DNA of 64,000 nt from Antedon mediterranea (lineage: Eukaryota > Echinodermata > Crinoidea > Comatulida > Antedonidae), in assembly GCF_964355755.1 (NCBI RefSeq), contig NC_092673.1, positions 28,089,001-28,153,000 of the forward strand. The letters are read 5' to 3'. A program made the position numbers and the translations under genes. Of the stretch, positions 54,501 through 63,500 are shown piece by piece. A model generated the notes under the pieces. The model made no database searches, was not told the origin of the DNA, and saw nothing but the letters and a program-made list of their open reading frames with translations. Within the stretch, counting starts at the first letter, position 1. Every line of letters begins with the position of its first letter.

Positions 54501-57500
54501 ATTTTTTCAGGGCCTTCCCCTGGCCCCCAGCCATTGTTGCTCGCACCCCCCCATTATAAATGCTGCATACGGGCCTGTATATAAAGTGGGTTCGTACTTT
54601 CGGTACTGATTTTAACCGCCTGATGTAACCCTGTTTACTAATTAAATTGAGTTCGATAATTAGTTATTGACGATTAAAACGAATTTAGGTTCAACGATTT
54701 GCCCCAAATAGGGGTGTTTTTCGATCGTTGTATACACTGTCTAATGGATGTCCGTCTTGAAAAATACCCGCAGACGATAATACGAGGATGCTTCGCATTT
54801 TCCTATCTCCTCCTACGATAATTGTTTTTACTGTCTGAAAACCGTTTGAACAGCTCGAGTACAGCATCATAATGTTGAAGACAGGCCGATTTTCTTTAAA
54901 AAAATACTATTTTGATAGATTTAGGGCCTAATATACGTTTATACAAATGTATTGATTTGCGATGAATGGAACATTCCAATCTCTGTTCCACAAGTGTCTA
55001 TTCCCTCAGGCGTCGTAAAGGCAAGTACTGTATACTCATAACAGAAATTCGATCCATTTATTTTTTCAATCTGTTCTGCAGAGGTTGGATATAATTTTTT
55101 TTTTAAACGGATAAAGAGCTAGCGTTTTCACTCGCCGTATATTATGTATAAATCTTTATTATTGCAGTTAAACCACCCACATCATCACCCTTCCCTCACT
55201 GGCATGAGTAGCGTTGTAAAGCCAGTAGAGGATAGGCCTACGGTGCATCACATGCCCTAAACGCAGAACAACTTTGGTGGGTAGGGTAGGAACCAACTTA
55301 AATATGAATTGGCTCTAAGAAACAATTGAAAATTAAACCATTAGGCCTACTAATTAAGTTGAGTTAGATAATTTAATATTTATTGACGATTAAATCGAAT
55401 TTATGATTTGCCACGAATAGAGGTACGTGGTTTTCACAAATTGTTTTACATTATATAAACATATACACGTCGTAGTGATGTATCGTTACATGTACTGTAC
55501 TATTTCAATCGACTAGGACGGTGATAGTTTCAACAAAGTATTACATCGCAATGTTTTACTGTGTTTAGTGGTATATTATTTGTAAAACATGAAAACAATT
55601 AATATTTCGTTACTACATGGATAAAGAATATATTTAAAAATTGTTCCTCTTTGCACCCATCCTCTTTCCAATCCCTCAACCCTAATGTTACATACAAAAC
55701 ACAAATTAAGTTTGTTTAAATTTGACTTAAACAATTGGTCTCATTTTGTGACAAGTTTCTCTTTCGGAAGTAATTCCCAGGGTGCTAATTTTAGTTCAGT
55801 ACATAAATCAGTGTCTAGCCTATTTATTCGTTCCTGTAAACGACATGTATTATTGTCCTGCGGTACGTACATTTGAAATCGCCATTTTTTTAACGCTGAA
55901 ATTATTATGTATCCGAGAACCATCTGTGGGCACGACCTAGATGGTACGCGAGCGAAGCGAGCGTACCATCTAGTCTATAAAATTCTTCTAAAGCTACATT
56001 ATCAAACTTTATGTGACAAAAAGTGTGATGTGCAAAAAATATGGACACGATAACGTCATATCACTACCATATTTGAGCACATAACATTTTTTTTTCAAAC
56101 TAGTTTGATAGTGTAGACAGAGCTTAAGTGACGGATATCATTATTTACTAAGTAAATTAATCAATCTACTTACCAACTCGCATACTTTCTTTTAGGCCTG
56201 TTCCCACCAAATATAACTAGCATAATAGACATGAGTAAAACACCAGTACTGAATGGAACGATGCAGATATTTGCAAAAGTCGGAGAACAAGTTGTTCTTG
56301 CTATTGTCGCAAATCCTGCTAGTGCACAGTCTTCTTTGTTGTACTCTTTAAGAAGTTCAGTAGCTGGTGCTTCCATTGATTCAGGTATTATTAGATTACA
56401 TTGTTAAGAAAATACTTAGATATTTAGTAATATAAATGTGTAATGACAATAATTAACTGTTTGTGTTTCAGATGGAATCTTTACTTGGACACCAATGAAT
56501 ACAGAAGTTATTATGTTGGAGATAGTTGTATCTGATGGTGTGTTATCTTCTAGTGTTTTCCTAGAAGTTCGTCTTTGTGCATGTGTGAATGGGGAATGCA
56601 AGTATGATGCACTGTTAGATGGATACGATATTGTTAACAATATGTTTGGTGTGAGTTTAAAATAGGCTTACATAATAACTAAATACAATAGTGAAACAAA
56701 AGTTTCAAATCCTGACTTTTTTTCAGACTTTTTCTCATGTAGGGCATCTTTTGACTGTCCTGTTATTCAAATTCAAATTCAAATAAACATTTATTTCTTT
56801 CATTCATATTTGAGTAAAAAACATTATAATTTCTGATATTTTATATATAAATATTTTTTTTTTTAGAGATATAATACAGTAAATCATAATGTATAAAAAA
56901 AAAGATGATTCAGTTATATACAAAATGAAAGAGGCAAAAAAACCCAAGAAAGTATCGATCAATGGAAACAAAAATCCATTTGAAACTTGTATGTTAGGAA
57001 GCCATTTAAGAAGATTATATACTTATATATATATATAAATGTAAACATATAACTACACATACACAAACATATAGATCAACAGACACACACACACACACCC
57101 ACCCACACCAACAGTAACATGATTGAATTCGCTTAGTAAATGAATTCGCTTATGGTTATTCGTGGATGTTTGCATAAGTAAAAAGAAAAACCAATCCACT
57201 ATTATTTTAGACCAGGCGTAGTGTACATTTTATTTCTGCCTTCTTGCAGCTTGTCGACTGCATCTGTACATCAGCATGGTCTGGTGCGGACTGTTCTGAG
57301 GACTTTGATGCTTGTAGTGATGACCCATGTCACCCTGGGGTCACATGTAAAGATAACTTAACACCAGAAGTCGGCAACACATGCGGGAATTGTCCCTCGG
57401 GACTTATTGGAGATGGATTTAAATGCTATGGTGAGTTCGCTAATCAGGACACAATTAACACTAAGTTGAATCATTAAAATGTATTACTATTTTCTGATGT

Positions 57501-60500
57501 GACTGACTTCTGCACAAAAGTAAAAGAAACAGTAACTTACTCACCAGCAAGTAAAAGACTTGGATTACTGAATGGCTTAAGAATGTATTTTGGAAAAAAA
57601 AGTTGGAGCAAGGACATTTTAAGAACAATAAGCTGTGAAATTGTATAGAAATTTCAAATTTTATAATCAATCTTGAGATGATGATTAATCTAAAATCATT
57701 GAAGCATTACATTGTTTTTATTCAGATTATGATGAATGTGCCTCTAAGATGGACAATGACAATCAACCGTTCTGTGATCATGAGGAGTTGTGTACCAACA
57801 CGCTTGGTAGTTACACGTGTGCTTGCCGTTCTGGTTTCAGTCTTCACCCTAATGGCAAATTTTGCCTTGGTATGTGTGATGTACACCAATAGAAACACTC
57901 AACAGTATGTTGTATCGGTACACAAGTCCTTTTCGAATTAACCTTACTGTACCATAAGAAGAATCTGTTACAATGAACTATCTCTAAATACAAAATAAGT
58001 CATAGCAAATAAGTAAAGTTTACATCATCCTCAAGTTAAAATAATTAAGGTACAAAATTATTTTATAGTAGTATGCACAACTATATCTTTTTTTCCACTG
58101 CAGACGTTGATGAATGTGATCTGGATATTGATAACTGTGACGTCAACGCACAATGTAACAACACCATGGGTTCCTTTGTCTGTACTTGTGATAATGGCTA
58201 CAGCGGAGATGGCTCACAATGCATCGGTAATTATAGATGCCTATTCAATAACTTTATATAGACTGTAAAATACAGTTTAGCAGATCATTAAGCCATTAAG
58301 TTTCTTTGCATTGATCATTGATTTTGTGCAAATTATGGTGACAACTGTGGAAAAAAATTTCTATTTCTTTCCTTACTTTGTAAGGTTGTATTTTCAAATC
58401 CAAAACAATGAACAGAAGCCATTTTAATTACCTTCATGCTGTTTATTTTTGTATTTTTCAGATGTTGATGAATGTTCTCAGTCACTGTGCAGTGAGTACA
58501 CTGATTGTATGAACACAATCGGTTCATTTGTATGCACGTGTCAAGAAGGATTTAGGATGGATGAATCCATCTGCAAAGGTGCATAGTAAAGTAGTTGACG
58601 TCATAGTCTGGGTTCCAGACGGAGTTTTGTCTTAATATTAGTAAAAATATAAATATTTTGGCACATTTGGTGTTTCATACATATAGTACTTGAGGTTGGA
58701 ATTTCAGACAAAAATCGAAATAAAATCAAATAAATACAGACTTGGGGCAAGTCTAGTGACGTCATTATCTTATCTTCACCAATATTATCAGCATCACCTT
58801 CATCGTCACCAAACTCTATGTAATCATAATCATATATGTTCATTGTTGTCTCATTGATTAAATTGGCTACTTTGGATAAAAAGAACTTTAGTTTATAGCA
58901 GTATAATGGTAATCATTAGCAAACTTTCGGTTTAGGACCGTACGAAAACTTTCTAGTTTATTTACAAATTTTCTTTAAAACTTTTCTAGATATTGATGAA
59001 TGTGGGCTACAAACATCTAACTGCCAACAAACCTGTGAAAACGATATAGGGTCATACAATTGTAGCTGTTATGACGGCTTTGAAATTGAAGCTGATCAAA
59101 CAACTTGTAATGGTAAGTTTATTTGTTTAAAAAAAATAATAAAGTACTAATTAATTATGATGGCGCTATTTACACCCGTTATGCTTGATTAATATGTATG
59201 AATGACGTAATGCATAAACGGTAATAAACAGGAATTATTTTAAGTCTGTTCTAAGAAAGTATTTGACACCGAAATGTATATTTTTGTATAGTTGTTTGTT
59301 TTTTTCATATTTGTTTGTTGTGTATGCTTATATGAGGACCTCACACGTGCTGTTTAAAATTAAAAATAGAAAGGATTTCATACTATTGCAAGAGATACTG
59401 TGTAAAGAAAAAGAAAGAACGACAAAATTGTCAATACCTTTAACTATAAATGTTGGGAAATTAAATGAACGAAATATCCATAAATGTTTTAATTGAATTT
59501 GCAAATTCATTATCTTATCAGCTGTTTCAAGTTGTGTGGCAGATTCCTGTACAAATGCTGACTGTTTCTTCGATGAACAACCACACTGTGTTTGCTTCAG
59601 TGGTTTTGCAATGGAAATTGAAGATAACACTACATGCATAGGTAAATATAGAGAGATCTTTCCTGTAGAATTGACATATTCCCAGAATAATTTGTAGCAT
59701 CTCTGCTGTCATTTCTTGTTTATTTGTTTGTGACCAATCACACGTAACTGGCGCTGCGCGGCTCTGATGTCTTAAAACAAGGTTTTGAACAAATTCCCAG
59801 AGTGTAAAACTTTTAGAGAAACCTTTAGAACAAAAATGGCGGAAGGAATGAAGAATAATATTTTTAATTTCATTATTTATTCGGTCTATTTCAGTATATA
59901 CATAACAAAAAACTTAAATTGAGGAGACCAGGGTCAACCTAAGTGAACTTTATCACTGTAGCTGAGCCGGTTGACCCAACCCCAAAGTCAGTTTCCACAT
60001 AAAAGACACAAATACAGTTAAAGCCAATCAAAATGAATGTCAACTTTTCTAATGAAGGCTGATGGGCTTTCTGGGACTACAGCATCTGTCAATGATCTGA
60101 CAATCACAATGGTATCCGCCAAGTGCGGATAACCATAAAATTAGGTTAAGTTCATATCATTTTCAGGAACCTATTTCAAAATTCTGAATCAGCACTTTAC
60201 TAAGCTAAGAATTATTTAAAATGGTTTTTTTTTACAGATGTCAATGAATGCAGTAATATCAGCCTTAATTTCTGTGATATGGATAATGGTATCTGCCACA
60301 ACACTATAGGAGGTTATAATTGTTCCTGTACTGACGGGTTCACGTTAGATAATGATCTTCGTACATGTACTGGTAAGAGAATACTTTATGAAATGCAACA
60401 AAAGTTTATAACAAAAGTTTAGTTTTCATATTGGAATAATATTCAAATAATCCAATGAAAAGCACACAATTGAAATATTTGAATTGTATTATGAACTAAT

Positions 60501-63500
60501 TTACATAATTTCTCATTAATTGACAATGCCTGTATTCATCTTGTACCATGTCCATCATGTCCATATTTTTTTTTACAAATACGGTTTAGGATGACAATGC
60601 CTAACTTTTGTTTTTTTTAAAGATATTGATGAATGTCTTGTGAACAGCTGCCAAGCTAATTCAGAATGTACAAACACACGTGGTTCCTACACCTGTACAT
60701 GTCTTAGTGGATTTAGATCAAGTGAACAGTTATGTATAGGTAAGAGTAATAAACATCTATAGCATTGTCAAGATGTGTTATAGACAGGTCTTGGTAGAGA
60801 GTTGTCAAATCAATAGACTATCTGATAAATTAACCACATGCAACGACTAAAAAATAGGAAGCCTTTTGCCATTTTCCCCTGAGTGTAGAGTGGAGTGGTT
60901 TGGATGCTCGGCTACCAATCCCTTGGTCCTTGCGTCAAATTCTCTCGCGACATATTCAAATCCATTTTCCAAGTCTTTGTGTAGACATATTGTTTAGTTT
61001 ATTGTATAGTCCTGATTTTACAGTAATGCAACTTGGTTATAAGATGCCCAATAAGATGTTTATACTCGCTAGATAGAATTCACCTTTAAAACTGTTTCTA
61101 TTTTAGATGTAAACGAGTGTGAAGGTGATTCCAACAACTGCGATGAAAACGCATCTTGTGTAAACACATATGGTTCATTTGTTTGTACCTGTAATACTGG
61201 ATATGTTAGCATTGACGATGGAAACGGACGGACTGGAACATGCCAAGGTATTTATTAACTAACGTTGTAAATACATTTTTTACAGAACACCTATGCAAAA
61301 AATAGGCCTACATGTAATACAAGATCAACTTTATATTTAATTGATTGCTACATTTAATTTATAAAACCACACACGTATGTTTTCTACTAGATTATGATGA
61401 ATGTCTGTATAACTTGGACAACTGTGCCACTACTGCCAGTTGCAATAACACTATTGGTTCTTTTGTTTGTACTTGTAACCATGGTTATACAGGTGATGGA
61501 GTCACATGCCAAGGTAACTTTCTGCTCTGACTTGTTTAGTCTCACATGCCCATAATCAGGATTATTAAGAAAGAGAGAGAGTGGGTCAGGATAGTAGAGA
61601 CAGTGTTTGCTATCTTTAGGGTACAACATGAATTCTGTGCAAGATGAATATATATACTGAAGCATATTTAAAACGATCAATACGGCAATTTTGTTGATTT
61701 TTCTAGATATAAATGAATGTGAGCAAGATCCTTGTGCAGAGAATGAAAACCGGCAATGTGTGAACCAACAAGGATCGTATACATGTCCCTGTGATTACGA
61801 TTCATTCCAAGAACAAGGAACATGTATAGGTATAGAAAATACTGTGAAACACACTAACAAACACCACATTTCATACAAATATTTACATATTTTATTTTCC
61901 AATGGGGTATCATTTATAGTGAAAATGAAATATTATAGGAGCTGTAAAGGAGGTGTGGAGACACTAATGAAGTCATGACAACCCAGAACAGTATTTAGTC
62001 CTTGATAACCGATCATTTTTTTTAATTTTTTTTTTATTTTTCTTTTAGCGGTTGAGACTGTTATGTTGAGAGTTGTGTTTACCGATTTACTTGGTTGGAA
62101 AGTTGATACTTTCTTTCATCTCTTTGACTTTGAACAAGACTCTGATGAAATCCAAAACCAGGTACGCTTTTATACAATGTCTACACTATCAAACTTTATG
62201 TGACAACAAAATGTGATGTGCCCATATATGGACATGATGATGTAATATTACTACCGTATTTCTGTATATCATTACCATATTTGGACACATCAATAGTGTA
62301 GACAGAGCTTAATAAAATGTCCTTTACATTGATTGTGGCAGTTAGTATAAGCAGTGAAGAGTGACTTCTCTGGTATGAGATTCCATTTGCTTTCATTTTG
62401 AAGGATGTTTTTTTAACTATACAAAATGTTTTGTTTTATAGATGAATGCACACTTCAACAAATCCGAGTTGTCTAATAGTTTTTTGGAGGTGGTTGCTAC
62501 AAGTTTTTCCAACACGACAGGAGGAATTGAGACATCGTTTGCTGTAAAGTTCCGTGAAGGTTCGGATATTAGTGAGGAGAAGCTGTTGAAAGTTTTCTTG
62601 GATAACTTGACGGGTAGAAATAAAGACTTTGTAGAGCCATATAACAGAGTTGATGTAGCAGATACAGCCTCACAACTTCCAGGTAAGGTTTCAGTTTTGC
62701 AACTAATAATAAAATAAACCTTATTTCAAACAAGGAAATCTAAGAACAGGATACTGAGCTCGCCAAGATATTAACTCGTAACATTACTTTGTAGTAGGGT
62801 ACTTTAAGGGGACAAATTATTGATCTAATGTCTGGCTGCGACAAATACCACTATTTTTGGACCATGTACATATTCTCCGTGACGCGCGGTGTTTGTTAAA
62901 CTGATTGCGTTGTAGCCGCAGATAAACCCTTTGATCTCCAGAGCTCGAGCATCCTGTTGGTAGATTGCCTGGTTTCAACAAATAAAGTTCTCCACTAAAT
63001 ACTGAATTTGTTTTATAATAGTGGATCCCTGTGAGACGGAGACAGACAACTGTTCTGAGAGATTCTTTGTCAACTGCGTGTACATTGAAAACAGTACTTA
63101 CACGTGTAATACATGCGTTGATGGATATCAGCTTGTCCATGATTCCTGTGTTGGTAAGTATATAATTTTGAGAATTATGAATTCATTTTCACGCCATTTC
63201 CCAGCCACTAACATAAGTATGATTATTGTAATAATTGTTATATGTAAATATGCCTACTTTTTAACTACTTGTTAACTTGTAACAATCTTAGTAATATACA
63301 ACAGAAATAGAAATATTCATACAAATAATTAATTGCTACAATGTACCTTTATTTTATATATAATATATATACATATAAATCTGAGAATTATAATAAAAGT
63401 GGGAAGACCCCACACAAGACAAAAAAAAAAAAAGTATGATTATTTCGTATTCAGTCAAATGTATTGATAGAAAATGATTTTTCTTACAGATATTGATGAA

